Shown here: positions 36,301 to 50,367 of the stretch, in pieces
Layout: every line of letters starts with the position of its first letter
How positions within the stretch are numbered: the first letter of the stretch is position 1
DNA from: Opisthorchis felineus
Taxonomy: Eukaryota; Platyhelminthes; Trematoda; Opisthorchiida; Opisthorchiidae
NCBI GenBank assembly: GCA_004794785.1
Contig: SJOL01006595.1
Coordinates: forward strand, 189,294-253,293
Reading direction: 5' to 3'
Length of the DNA stretch: 64,000 nt
Made by a program: the position numbers and the translations under genes
The notes under the pieces: generated by a model
The model's database searches: none
What the model was told of the DNA's origin: nothing
Seen by the model: only the letters and a program-made list of their open reading frames with translations

Positions 36301-39300
36301 ATGTGCGAGTCTTGACTGTGCTAGCGCTTACCGCGCCTTGAATAGCATTCAGCATTGTTGGTCTTCACTCGCCTGTTTCCATATCACACATTCTTACATA
36401 CGTTAGGATTCATTTTATCTGACCGGAACTGACCGGAATTCGAATGGGATGCTTCCATCATTTTACCTAATGTTCTCCTGTAACCCTTCCGCATCCATCG
36501 CTTGCATTTACTTTTTATGTCTGTGAACATGCTCTTCAAAAATATACGATAAATAACGTAGTTGGCTATTCAGAATTGAGGAGAGAATCAGTGTGTACAA
36601 CCGTCATACTTTGCATCCACTGCACTGGTTCGCTGAAGAATTCCAACGGAATGGCCTATACTAAGACGATACGTATGACGTCCCCATTGGAGTACGTAAA
36701 CGATCCCCTCTGTACATACGGCATCTTTACTCAGGAGAGCGACTTCAAGGTGGGATGTATTTGCAAACAATGTTCAACGAGCACGTGACGTAAGATTCGT
36801 GGTTCTGATACGAGGGATCAGCTGATCATCTCGCTGTAGTCTTTTCCTTGATGAAGTGTGGGGTGGCTTCCTGGAAAACCTTCCACAGTTTAATTATAAA
36901 AGTAACCCAACTTTGACAGGCATAACAAGCGTAGATGAATTTATTTCGGTGTGTGAGTCTGGATGGAGGTGTGACGATATCTTAAATCATTTGAGGCATC
37001 GGTCGATTCTGTCGCCCTACGGATTATATTCTATCCGCCGCTTATTCATGGAAGAGGTAAAAGGTTCACAGCTACCTGTTTCGCGGTATTTGTTTGAGCA
37101 TTTCGGCTATTCTCAGCCGGTAAATGATGGACGATTGTGGCGTGGTTCTATGAAACTAAATATCATCTCATTCGTCCGCCCTGAACACTACACTCATAAT
37201 GGTCATAAGTAGTGTTATATTAGTATTGAAATAAAGGTAACCTTGGACCGTCACCGGAGATGTACTGGCCTAATTAGGACATTGAATAAACGCTGAATCG
37301 TTCACGACTATACGCTTGCTTGGCTGTTCCCATCCTGAACATTTGGCCTGTTTCTGGTTAGGATAATAGTATTAGCTGATTATGTAGACGACAGTGTTTT
37401 CGCTACTTTACCAGTCAGCCGAATCGACTGACTATCCACAAATGCCTCGATCAGTTGGCGTTTAATCTTCTGAGCACTCCTGTTTTGATATACTGGTTGA
37501 TCCCTGGCGATATATGCCTATGCTCGTTGGTCACAGTTTAGGGTGACGTGACATTCCAAAGTAGTCGACTGATGTCGTTGGTGCACACAGAATAGAAAAG
37601 CAGTGATTTGATCCGGTGTCGATGCTTTACTAGTACAGAAGACAAGCGCTGCTTCACATTGACGTTTCCCTAAATCCTTAATGCTCAACTTGCCATCAAC
37701 CAGAGGAAGACCTCGTTGATTCTCCAGCAAGGACTAGTAAACTGTTAGACTCATTTAATTCAGCTGGCTTTCTTTTTTCCGTCCGTGAGGTAGCTGCACC
37801 TTTTAGTCTTATTTTAAATACATTTCCGTTTTAGTCTCTCTAGAACTTCTGAGGAAAATGTGAAAATCATTGTATCTTGCGTAGTTTAAATCGTTTTCAT
37901 AAGTTCCTTTTGTCTGAATTTGGTTAATGTGGCACATGTTTCTCTGCAAATTATCCCGCAATTTAGCTACAGTTTTCATTAAAATTCGAACTCAGAAGTG
38001 TTTTTGAATGGATATAAACACCTATGTAGTTCGCATTGAATATCATATGGAATACTAAGGTACAGGAAATGTCGTCTTGGTTATCACGTACTGCGGTCAT
38101 TGTATCGCGTATCTTCACCCCTGCGGAGAACAAGGTAGGCTTGTCCGTAGTACAGCGAATGTTCTTGGATGCGAACAAGTGATGATATTGCCTTCTGATG
38201 TCAACGTAAGCCCTAGTGCTCTCGAACACCAAAAATGCGATGGACATCATTCGCTCCTAGGAAAAAGGTAAAATGCATGGGCGGGGTTAATTCTCGAAAA
38301 ATTAACACCTACGTGTTTGCAATTCCCTGTGAGACACCCGTTTAGGCAACATGAAAATTATGCTTTGATATCTACGTGATAGCCAGCACTGTGGTAAGGT
38401 ATTCTTAAGAGCCTGTGTAAGAGTGTTCTTTCGGTAAATATATTTGATAGCTCAGCTACCTTACCAAGTGAAACATTAAGCGGAATTTGTGCAGCACATT
38501 CAGTTGAAGACCATAAGGAAGCTATTCGTCTTGGTTTCAGCTGAGTCCACTTCAACTAATAACTTGATTTCCTAGTGAAGGCAGTCATCAAATGCTTGTT
38601 CAAGTACAGTGTAGAGTTGAAAGTTATTCTGGAAAGACACCTACTTGATGAGTCTTAAGGACAGAATATGAGGTACTGAACTGTTAGAGGCTTTTCAGCA
38701 ATGTTACGGGTAATGTGGTTTGGCAAGAAAATGAAGGTAGGTTGTCCAACTCCTTATTTAAATCTCCAGATTACTCAGATTTTTGGCTTTTCTTATTCTC
38801 AGGGCAAAATGCTGAGTAGTAGGATGACTGTGTATAAATGAACCTAGGAATCCATCCCTCGAAATCACCAGAATAAATCTTTTAAAACCTAGGAAAAGCA
38901 AATGCCTTAATAAGGAGGAACTAGCTTGCCTGCAGACTATCAGTGAGCCTACCGTATAAGATTTCAACGTTCCGTCAGCATTAGACATCGAATTTAGCCA
39001 AAATGAGAAGGGCAATTTTTCTGTGCAAAAGTTAACACAACAGTCAGCCCAGCAGATCACTACAATTTTGGTTTGTTACGGGCACCGCAGTTCATTAACT
39101 GGATTGTCCTAAGCAGGCAACAAGTGATACATTCGACAGGGCGATATTATCAAAATTTTCTTCAGTTAGTCTCCGATTTTCTTTCAACAATCAAAGCCAA
39201 AAAATGTAGTGCGCGAATAATATTTGTGAAGTGAACTACAGGAAAGAGGAAGTCTTATATGACTTTACCGCCCTCAATTATTGCGATTGCGTTGGCTCAT

Positions 39301-42300
39301 CAGGGCAGTTTAGTGAAATAGATCATAATCGCAGTGAATGCTCACTGCGTGATTGGCTGTTGGGGCCTTAGATCACCTCCCCGATGAAGCTAGTGCCACC
39401 TCTTTTACAAAGGAGATGTACGACTATGTGCCTGAAAATCATTGGGAATCAAGTTTTCTGACTTTCAGACGAGCCATTCTTGACTTTATGAATATAGCTG
39501 CACAGTTCGGGGATTCTATAGCTGACGCACTACTACTACTCGGATGATGAAGAAAGCTTACCAACAATGTATAATTTAGTATGTACTGCTAAATAATTCC
39601 GGCTGCTCTTAACTAGCCTGCTTCTGGGCTGTAAATAATGCTTAATCCGTTACCGAATAAGGTATCATTCATGCTGTTAATGACAATCTTCACATGGTCG
39701 TGGAGCCGGGAAATAATTATGTGGGCATCGTATGATCTACGCTGATTAGTGCACTGAATTAGACCACTTCAGCTGGGAAGCATCAGAACATGCATTACTT
39801 TTCGTTTTTATAGAATAAAAGCATGAGAAGCTCCAAAAACTAATCTGTGATGTGGGTAGCCAAAAATGCGCTACAAAATTACCGCACTGAATAAACTGCT
39901 ATATTTGTAAAGTTGATGGTAAGACCGGTTTTATTGTTTCACTACTTACCGGGTATTGTTCCGTTGTATGTCTGATTAGATCCATGGGGAACTCGGTCTT
40001 GTTGGATATGAACTCCATTGCACCGGACAGAGTTTGAATCGGCGGAAGCCACCTTAGAACGGCCACGTTTGGTTTCCAGGACTTGTCGACTGGGAGCTCA
40101 ACGGGAGATTGTAAATGTTGTAACAGGGGTGCCACATCAGTTTGCTCAGCCAGCACCCAGAAAAAATCTTCATTCATTAACTCATAGTCATTTATCTGCA
40201 ACGCAGTAATTAAAATCACGAGAAATGTGTTTTGTTGCCTAATTCCGTTGTCCGAATTTGGAAGAAATGTCTACATTAGTAGTCTTCTTTATTCGATCTC
40301 TTTAGGCGTCTGCCTGAATAAGGACAGTCAATTATATGTTTACAAAGGAGATAAGCAGGCCATTTTACTTTATAGAACAACGATCTGACCAGCTGTCAGA
40401 GGAAGCCGTTATTTTTATCCATGAGCAGAAAGATTGAAAACGAAATTTTCAAGAAAATTCTATGGGGTCCCTTTTGGTCACCGTGCGGCTGCACCTGGGG
40501 GCAAGCCTGCTGGAAAATATTTTTGTGGGACCAACGCACAAAGCCCAAGCACTTGCAATATAGAAAGTATCATCTAGCAATTCTGGGAAGATGCCGTAGA
40601 GAAGTCTTCTGCGGAAACGTACGGTTTCCCTTCTATCGAAAGAAACGTGGACAATACTTTTAGTTAAAGCTGATACAGTCTTTTCTCTGCTACTTCGCTT
40701 TGTTGGGAATGACGTTGCACAATGAAAGTCAGTCATCGATCATTTTCATAGATAATTCCGTCACCTGTAGACTCTGTGGGCAAAAATATACTTAGTTTAG
40801 ACCTAGTCTGCAGCCTGGGTTACTGACTCAGGTTACGCAATTCCGTTTGGTACTTTATTGATAAAATTATTTACTATTGAATCTTTATCCAGGATATGGT
40901 GCTTCACGTGAACTGACTTGTCGGAGCTCAGCTAACTCTTGGCATTTGATTCATTTGTTCTCGCTGCTTCTCAACAATCTTACAGGTCTGATTATAACTG
41001 GGGAAGCGCATATACTGGCAGAAAAGAAGGACTGCTACCTATGGGAGTCGCCGAACGCTTAGTAATTAGGCATCAGTCAAGGAAGTACAGAAAGCTTCTG
41101 TTGACAGGCATTTGCGGATAGACAGCCTTGCCTTATGCAGTTTGATTATGCTGCATTCATCGAGCATCTAAATCTTCATCTCGTTTCCAGAAGCAAATGA
41201 GCGTTTCCATTTTTCTATCCAGATAAATTTAATAGCATAAGCAAAAACGTGCTTCCCTATCCTGCCTTCCACCACCTGTTTTCTCCCCAGGGCACCCACA
41301 CCGGGGTTTCTTGTACACATCTATTTCTCCTCATAACTTGTAGTAATTTTTTCACCTTAGGTTTCATACTTCTGATTAGAGCATTTCCCTCGTATCAGTT
41401 CCCAGAACAAAATCACATGTGGGGTTTCATTTCTCGTTGACTCATGATATTACTGTATTGACCGTGGTTGGCCGAGCCCGATGTCTGGAAATTAAATGAA
41501 CACAGTTGCGAGTTTGTGTCGGCGAATACCTTACGTTCGAACCTCGTCACTTCCGGTGCTAACTCTGTCTTCAATACCATCGTCAGTGTCCGTGTCATTC
41601 ATGCCCATCCTAAGGTGTTCTTTTTTTGTCCACAGTATCTTCGATCGTGTGTTACACATCAGTTCTTCCTGTGATGCGCATAATGGAACCACTGTCATTT
41701 TCTGACTAAGAGTAGTTTCTCTCCAACCCCAAACAGGAATGGTGGCGAAAAAGGATAACAAGTTAGTCACCTGATAAAATATAGCAAATCTACTGGAAAA
41801 TAGTAACACGTAGAGAAAAGACAGTACAAGCAGTTTCACTGCTTCACTCACCGAGTTAATTATTTCCTCACTACCGCGCTTTGTTTCAAAAAGGAAGATG
41901 TACGTGGGAAAAGAGTTGACGCTCTTGGTCGTATTTCTTGTCTTGAACTGGTTCAGAATGGACATGAAGCTATGTCCAGGACAGGAAATCGGGTCATTGC
42001 AGTTGGCTTTTGTATGGAAAACTTGAACTGAGATCGCCGTTGCAAGTTTGTTTGACAGAAGGCGGTTGGTTTCTCTTCTTAGGATTTCTGGTGGAATAAC
42101 TGGTGTTTGAGATAACGGGTAGGGAGGCACAGTTATTAGTACACACAGGCAGTTCTTCTTACGGGGACGATGCGATTTCAAAGGGTTGGTTATCCCAAAC
42201 AAAATTCCAACAGTCTTGTACTATTGGAATAATTTGGTTGGAATTTCGCCATAGGTTAAAACCGGAGTACCTTTTTCTACAGTGATTACTATTAGATGCT

Positions 42301-45300
42301 AAAATATATGGTTATCATTTAACATCTCGGAAGAGTTGAATGCTATTCGGACACCGATCTGAATGTGGGCAGTGACATACGTTCACAATATATATTTGCA
42401 AAGATATACTGTGTTTTTAGTAATCGAGAAAGGAGGTATATCCAATAATCTAGAGCCAAACTGCTGGGTATAACAATATTTTACAAGCCATCTATAAAGT
42501 TCCATCTTGGCGGTTTTAGCAGTACTGTAAACTTGTGACTGGCGCTCCAACCGAATCATGTTCACCTCTGCTCAGTGAGTTGAACCGGACATCTTAGTGC
42601 TTTGCATGGCACGTACACAGAAAGCAATGGACGTAAGAATACGCGAAAAGAACGTATTCAATGTGATCACAGTCCTCAACTGCAAAACACCGGATTAATC
42701 ACCGGGATGGTTTCATTTTAGTCTTGGTCTAGGTTACGGTTCTTCAGCACCTTGAACGACGGGAAACCGCATATCAAGGGTCACCCAAAGTAACCCATCC
42801 CGATTTCTTATTTATCTGTACAATAATTATTCCCTGACTGCACAATTACAATAACGTAATCCGTGAACTAGTGAGTATACCTTATAAGCGGACTACACGC
42901 TGAAGATGGAACGAGATCTATATCATTTCGCAAATGCATTTGAAAGGCGAGAATGTGCCTATTAGCCACAGATAACGAGTTAGTAGTGTAGCGCGAAACG
43001 GAGTACATACAAGCTTTGGCCAAATTACCGAGATTCCGGGTGAGTAGTTCAAATTTAAACTTCCTCAATGTAAAAAGGGGCTTTTCGTTTCTGTGCATTG
43101 TAAACAAACTCTCGAAAATTTTGCTTCCTAGTTGGGCTGTTTGTGAATAAACCGATGGGCTGTTTAGCAATATAGCAGTATAGCGTGATACACCCAAAGT
43201 GAAAATTCGGTTACCTCTTGGATAATGTTAACAAAATAAGAAGCGTGTCTCCATGACACCCTGGGAATGAACACATAATATTTTGTTCACTTGCATTTTG
43301 TTCTCACGCCCATTAGCACTACACCTACATTAGATGTTTCAAGGTATCTTCTTCGCTTACACCGATAGAATAATGTGTATACAGCAATTGAAGACCGTCA
43401 ACCAATTCGATGGTGCCCATGAAGGCTTTAAAGCCTGATTTTTAAAACAGAATTTAATGATTTCTTCAAGTAAGCAATGTGTATCCATCAACCAATTTTA
43501 TTAGAAAGCTAGGAATTCAACTTTCACATCATTATAAGAAATTATTAGAAAGTGGACATGATGCAGTCACTGTATCATAAGTTCTTAGTTCAGGGATGGC
43601 TTGGCATGCTCGGCTTAAACGACTTTAATTCAGTGGAACGTCTCGAAGTGTGATCTTTGTAGGTGTCTGGGTTTGTAACTTGCGCAACGCTCTTCACAGA
43701 TTTATTGTCATGGTTTGATGTCTGCTTTTACGTAATCACTTTTAATTATACCTCAATAGTTCTGCAAATACTTCGAAAGCGGAAGACAAGGAGGTGATAT
43801 TTCGACATAACTTCTAGTTTCTAGCAAACGTAAGTGCACATCAGTCATCAATCCGGCGTGCGTTTTTGACCAGGTTAGAGTGTAGTGCTGCAATGTGTCC
43901 GTGGATGAATCAGAAGGCGAGTAACTTCTGTGAGAGCAACCGCATTTCGCTTTTCACTTATAAATGAAATATATAAGATGCAAACCGGTATTTACGTGTG
44001 GATAGAATTTTAATGCACTCATTGCCTCTCTCTTCCACACTTCTGTCGATCTGACATTTTACCGTCTTCCACTCCCAAAAAGATTCTACGCCTTGTTGTT
44101 AGGAATGAAAACCGAGTTTAGATCTATGTAGATTCCAAATATTGCTAAACTGTCCGGTTTTCTTAGACATCGGAAGATATTCCGAATAATATGATGCTCA
44201 GCGATCAGTAGTGCGAAACTTGTTCGTACTCTAGCTGAAATCACTCAACCTAAGTGACCATAAAAGTTTCCTGGCACTTAACGGCACGGTAAAAAATGCA
44301 GCTGCACCATAAAATGTAGTCTGACTGACAGCAAACCTTGTTGAGACGGCATGTGGAACGCGGGTGGCTGGATAATTATTCTATGTGAACTGTGAGCCCA
44401 CAACCCTCTGTGGTGAATTTCAACAACCTAAGTCAAAGGTAGACATGACTGATGGCTGGACTTGTTTGCGTTCACTAATGCATGCTTGGGAACCGCTGGT
44501 CATCATCACCAGAACAAAGGCGTTTTTTAATCAAGTTGCCTTGTCATAAGTGTTCCACAAAATCACAGCACGCTGCCTATTTGTTTCCTCACAGATTGAT
44601 AAACAGTACACAAAGGATCAACAGAATCGCGGACACTTTACTTTCATTGAACATGACCTTAATTTGGTTATGTGGGCATTAAGCCCAGCCCTCATGCGGT
44701 TTGCCGCATGTTTTAGCACAGTTCGTGGGAAAGCCAAAATCGACTTCCAGCCTGTCATCTAAACAGAGTTTTATTTTTGTGTGATGGAGGCGGGTGGCTC
44801 CACAAAGATTCTTTTGAATCTTGTTTTGGGAGGCGGTGACTTGCAAGAATCTCATAATTTTGCGACGTCTTTTACCTTTATTTGCTATTTCAGAATCAGT
44901 TCTGTTAACGATATTTCTAGAAAGCCTTGGCTTGTTTGTTGGTTATCTCACAAATTAGTAACGTGAACTCTATTCAGTTAATTACTTACTTGGTGTAGTT
45001 GTGGAGAAACCTTAGCCGGTAGCACCAATTCGTCGTAGTCTGAATACAGACGAACGTTTATTCGCGCCAATTCCACTAAGGTGACAGCAAAACTCATAGT
45101 ATGTCAACTCACCACTTGAGCCGTCGGATAAAATCAGTAGCTCTGATATGCGATCTACACGCATAATAGTCTCTAGTGCAGTGGCCAGTACTTCCGGTGC
45201 ACGTACCACCCACGGTAGTGCACTATTCGTCCAGGCGAATTCTTTCACATTACTCACAAGCTGTTGGCGTGTACACGAAGCGTCAGGAATGGCAAAGTGC

Positions 45301-48300
45301 GGAATGTGATACTGGGAACTGGTCGCCTCAATTTGCTTTGCAGTGGCACAGTTTGTTAAACTGATGATAGACCGAACACCAAGTTCGATCTGACGACATA
45401 CTACGATAAATTGAAAGAAAGCGCATAAGTAAATTGGCTTAGCCTTTCGGGAGTAAGCAAAAGAACCTGGTATTGCAAGTCAATACACAGTTCAATGATG
45501 ACACCAAGAAATGCACACACACGCGAATTAACTACTCATAAGGAAAACATGTAAATCACTGTTTGATCTTACTAACGTAGTCATTCAACTGGTAGTTGAA
45601 TCAACTGTGTGAAAACATAACATTTATCTGAACGGCAACGCCCTGAATTACATTTTAAAATTTGGAAAATTATGAAACCGTATTACGGGTCGCGAGTAAG
45701 AATATGGTTGTACAGGATTGTGATCACCTTATCAATCTGGGATTTTCAGGCAGAATTTTACAGCCAGACCACAAACTGGTTTATATTGTTCCTGTGTGGT
45801 GAAAGAGGGCTGTGGAGCAATGAATTCAAATAGAGATGGTGTACTGGTACTTCGGAAAACTTATGAGTTGGGGTGGGACGATGTAGACGTAACAGTTGCA
45901 TATGTAGTGGGAACAGGCGCCCTGGACAATCTTTTCGTAGTAGTGACTGGGTAAGTTAAACACCAGTCTAGATGAACTAACAATTCAGCAACTCCAGAGG
46001 AGACCAACCGATGTTTTGATTATAAAGTCTGGTTACTCTGGAAAATCAAAACGTGATAGAGCTTGTGTTCGTGCACCTTTTCTCACCAGTAAGCGGGGGA
46101 AACCCATAGAGTTCACTTTTGAGGACTTAGGCAATTGCTGGCTTGTTTGTCCACTGTCGAGTCCACACTCATTAAATATTTAACACGCACGTGATCACGC
46201 GAATGGCCAGTAATGATTGTCCCCACCAGATTCCGACGAGAAACGACATTGCAAGTTTGCACGCCCCACTCAATATAATACCAATAAGCTTAGCCCAGAG
46301 AGGGCTTCCGATGCCCTTTGGTCCAAATAAGTGTCGCATTTATCCTTGCGCTTGGCTTGGCGGCCCTTGCCACTTTGTTGTTCATGAAATGCTCTGTTTA
46401 TGAGACTAGAACAATGGTTTTCCAACAAATCGTTTATTAGTATCACAACCAGAATAAGTATTTATAACCAGCAGAAACTGTTGAACGAATCATCGTCTGA
46501 TGACCCAGACCAAAATATTGGTCAGATACCCTCACCTTCGTTTTACGCTGGAACCTATATTACCTGGTATAGTAGAACGATGGATCGCACCATGTCTTTC
46601 TTGGTCACTTTCTGGTCACTTTCTAGCGTTAAGACGGCTATACCGCCACCAGAGAGGAAAAGTTGCAGCGTATTTCGTGCTCGGTGGGTTACAAAGAAAT
46701 ACACAAGCGAAAATGTGAATTCCCATCGGATAGATGTGCTCCAAAGCACGCAAACAATGAGCCACATTGTCCAGACCTGCGATCGGACCAAAGTTTGAGC
46801 TCGTTCTCTTTACAATGGAGGGAGTGGATATACACTCAACCGGAGGGGAGGCCCTAGAACAGCTGGCATTCCGTCACCCCAAATACACGCTCATTATGTT
46901 TCTTTAATGTGGCATGCGGGATCACGTAAACTGAAGAGGACTCGGGTATGAGAAACCATGGTAGAAATAGTTAGCGAAAACTGTATCTATGGGAGCTATA
47001 CCGCTTAAACGATTACTAAATCAGTTGGTTCAACCACGGTGGAAGCTCTAGACGGAGAAAGTTTGCACAGAGTGCGATGTAGCTGAGAAACAAAATCGAC
47101 CTTCTAGAATGCCAGTGGGAGAAGTTGAAGATTCATGCTCACTTGAGCACAACGAGAAGCCAACGGAGGTTGAGTTTGTTGGATGAAGTCAACCGCAGGG
47201 AAACGTTTGTGTCCACTTTGGTTGGACAGATAAGCAAGCGTAACCCTGCATTGAGACTCATCACGACGCAGTGGCAAAAAATTTCGGTGGAAAAACACAA
47301 TGAAGAAGGAACGACATTAGGAATATGCAACGTGAAACTGCTGATTGTCAAGACAACTTTAGTTGACGGCTACTGGATTCGGGTGAGCTCACCCCCGAAT
47401 GTTCCGCCGGATAGATACCTGCTGCTATGTTCTGGAACAGTTTAGTTTCAACAATCTCAAACCCACCCTGGACCGCCCCAGCCCGAGTGATTGAGTTTTA
47501 CCTGACGTAATGTTCAGATTCTCTGAGACGTTTGAAACCTTGTCATCTTCTGATATATCATCTTGCGGGAACCTCATTTATAGTTACACAACTTTTTTCT
47601 TCATAACCTTGAAAGCATAAATGAAAATTCATTTCATTGCCACAAGTGGACCCCAGATTCATCAGATTTTGGTGGCTGATTTTGCCTCCTCTGATGAGTG
47701 GGTCGTTTGTGTGAAAGTCCGACTCAATTTGATAAAGAGCACGGAGATGCTGTGGTCGAAATTCTACCAGCAGTTGTGGTGACAAGCGCCTGGAAAATGA
47801 AAGCCATTGTAATATGTAGGGAAAGAAAATACCATGCGACCGGGAAACTCATTATTCCTCTGAGTCCCACCACTATCGCCACTTATTTTTGAGTCCTCTT
47901 TTCTTCCAGCGGATAACGAACCCACATTCATCCACACTAACTTCCAAGACTGTTTGATGAAGTGATGTATCCCCCGTTAAAGCTAAATCAACAGATGGAG
48001 ATCACAAGGAAGTTCCCGCAACCGAGGCTGACATGGCCATCATATTCACGCTGGGAATCCGTATGGAGGTCTTGAAGTTCCAGACTTAATCACATGAGGG
48101 AAGTGCATATAGAGATACCGCTGTCTGTGCAGTGTCTGGTAGCAGGCAACCTGTCTAATGGTTCCCTATTTGGCGAAGTTGTTCGGGATCAAATTCAGGT
48201 CAAGGGTTCATAAGTGAACACCGGGAAAACACTGTGGCTCTTTGAGTTGACAGATTGTATAACTTTAGGTCTAACTGGCCCCATGAATTTTCCGAGTCGG

Positions 48301-50327
48301 CATTTAAGTAAAAAGGGGTCTGCCATTGCCAATGTGAGCTACTGAAAGGTCCACCCCCTTTCTTTGCCTACGCTTTTATAATTTTGGGCAGTGAATCTGT
48401 TGTAGCAAATAAGAATTTTATCAAAGTTTTCCAAGAGGCCCATTTCTCGGAAGAGAGAGAACAAATAAACTTGTGTGGACACTGGTATGTGCTACGATTT
48501 AGGCGTAACCGTTTTGGCTCATAAAAAGCACTATATTAGCTTGCTCTAGAGCGAATTCGACCAATTCTGATGGGCATGCTTGCTTCATTAATTATACAGT
48601 GTATGCGTTTAACCATATTTACTTCTAAAACAATAGCATTCTAGAGTGTTTGGTTGGAGACTAGTTGCTTACATGAGGGAGCCGATGGGGTCGGTCACTT
48701 ATGAGATTTTTATCCGAAACATTACCCTCTGAAGCGAAGGAACAAGGTACAGTAGTGGAGCAATCCACTTAGTTTGATTGGAGCTGTGAAAGCTAAATGA
48801 TTATTCAGCTTGATGATCCATTGGGTTACTCGGAATGTTCCAGTAATTTTGCAATCAAGCCGGGTGCTGCCTCAGGATCGAATGATATCCATTTTGGGGA
48901 TTTTTCAGTACAAAATATGTGCTAGACCTGATACAAGAATGTATGATGAACTTCAGTGTTGCGCTACATTTACACCAAAATTAGCTTACCTTCATGAAGT
49001 GAATACTCTCCGACTGTGAACTTGTATTTCGGAAGTCTCAGACACACTCTGGCATCTAGTACAGCGCATAGCAAATGAGGTATTCGCGCGTTAAGATCTT
49101 CTAGAAGAAGCCAAATATCGTGTTCCGTGTGCGCGAACGTTCCGTCGTAGATGATTCCTAAAATATGGGAAGCCGAATTGATTTTTATGTGGTAGACTTC
49201 CCAGAGGTCCGGGATCCGCGTTTGTAAATACTTTATCCTCCTTCATTGAGATCCGATGGAAAAGGTAGGTTTTTGCGAGTACAGTGAAATAACTATCAAA
49301 GTACGGAATCAGGTGCTTGATATCCGATTTACATGTAATTGGCGATGCTGCCGTCGAAATTCAACAAGCGGTACCATCCAAAACTCACACAAGTCTCATT
49401 CTGTCTGAGTTTTATCCTACAGAACTCTATGAAATTTTTAACCACCATAATGCTACACAATATTTGCCTACCAAATAATCAGCTCAGTAAGGCGATTCAG
49501 GTCTTAGTACTAACCTCTGAGTATTTGTTCAACTTTTAGCTACTCCATTTTTGCTGTAGCGTAACGCCTTTTAATCTGTATCGTCTTCACTAAAAGTTAC
49601 TTCTGGACAGAAAAAGACTATCACCGATGGGATATACGTTCCGCGGTGGATGCTTACATTTATTTTTACTTTTAGCGTCGTGGCAACTGGAACTTTTCGA
49701 ATTTTTAATTTTTAACTAATGATGCGCCCGGTTTCATGATTGCGATGTGAGCATGAACCAAGAGTTTTTTGAGAAACGTTTTAAGCTAGGCCAAGTCAAA
49801 TTTTGTCGGCATCCCTCATAAGATTGTGGTAAATTCAAAACTCGAGCCGTTACGTTACAAAGGCTGATAAACAGTGTAGTCTTTTTACCGTTCTGGCCTC
49901 ACTGCTGAATACATGAGTTTAGGTGAATTTCGGCACATCGGACCGTAAAGAGGGTCACTGAATTAGAGGGAACGAGAATCGTTGTACTAGTTACCATAAC
50001 GTCTTCCTGTCATTTGGGGATGTGTGGGTCTTCATACTTAGCCTGCTGTTCGGACATGAGCGACAACAAATGTCCAAAAGAGTTTAAGCAACAGCTTGAG
50101 CTTTCGCGTTCGTCTAGCTTATGAAGTATCAGTCTTGTGGACGAATACCAGCTCTGATGGTCTCTACCATGAAGCATTCAAAGGGAAACAATGAAGGGAA
50201 AAAACTCATGAGACTAAATCGATGCTTCTGCTACTAACAGGCTGTGACCAGGCCCATTAATAGACCTTCAATACGTAAAGCGGTAGGTCTCATTAATGTG
50301 AGTTATAAGACGATGATTTAAATATGG

Positions 50328-50367
<40 letters not shown>

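Larger units (their letters stand above)
33690..36440 (+). mobile_element. R2-like non-LTR retrotransposon, degenerate, copy A
   Basis: The order of domains is that of R2-clade elements. Two CCHH zinc fingers come first (about 33864-33940 and 33973-34045), then a spacer, then the reverse transcriptase with GVRQGDPLFP at 35341-35370 and FADD at 35464-35475. The thumb motif TYLGSPFTFNGK, a CCHC-like segment in another frame, and a C-terminal restriction-like endonuclease with PD at 35899-35904 and EV at 35941-35946 follow. The frame ends at TGA 36238-36240. Inactivating changes include an in-frame TAG between the fingers, TAG at 35497, TGA at 35641, and frame changes across the CCHC region and in the reverse-transcriptase fingers. 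Two copies of GACCGGAA(C/T)T at 36421-36440 may mark the 3' end. The 5' end is uncertain. No rDNA target sequence is seen around it. Confidence 0.85.
32494..38087 (-). other. iGluR intron 6
   Basis: A 5.6-kb GT-AG intron that carries a degenerate R2-like retrotransposon on the opposite strand (33.7-36.4 kb). It also holds unrecognised open frames at 32682-33065 (+) and 36856-37212 (+) and a coding-like minus-strand stretch at 37518-37730. Confidence 0.8.
45401..48989 (-). other. iGluR intron 2
   Basis: A GT-AG intron of 3.6 kb, mostly filled by eroded retroelement sequence on the opposite strand: an R2-like copy (45.93-46.85 and 47.66-47.9 kb) and a possible gag-like stretch (47.08-47.45 kb). 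Confidence 0.8.

Noticed and set aside
41531..42202. 223-codon minus-strand open frame taken as an intact gene
   Set aside because: Its first half is exon 4 of the receptor, ending at a strong GTGAGT in the phase needed by exon 5. The rest is intron that happens to stay open; it is kept only as a possible retention product.
46555..46791. Minus-strand frame starting MVRSQVWTMWLIVCVLW, which looks like a signal peptide followed by CAG|GTAATA, a tempting first exon for the receptor
   Set aside because: It lies antisense to DNA that aligns with the R2-like element, its donor phase does not fit exon 3, and exons 1 and 2 further upstream fit better.
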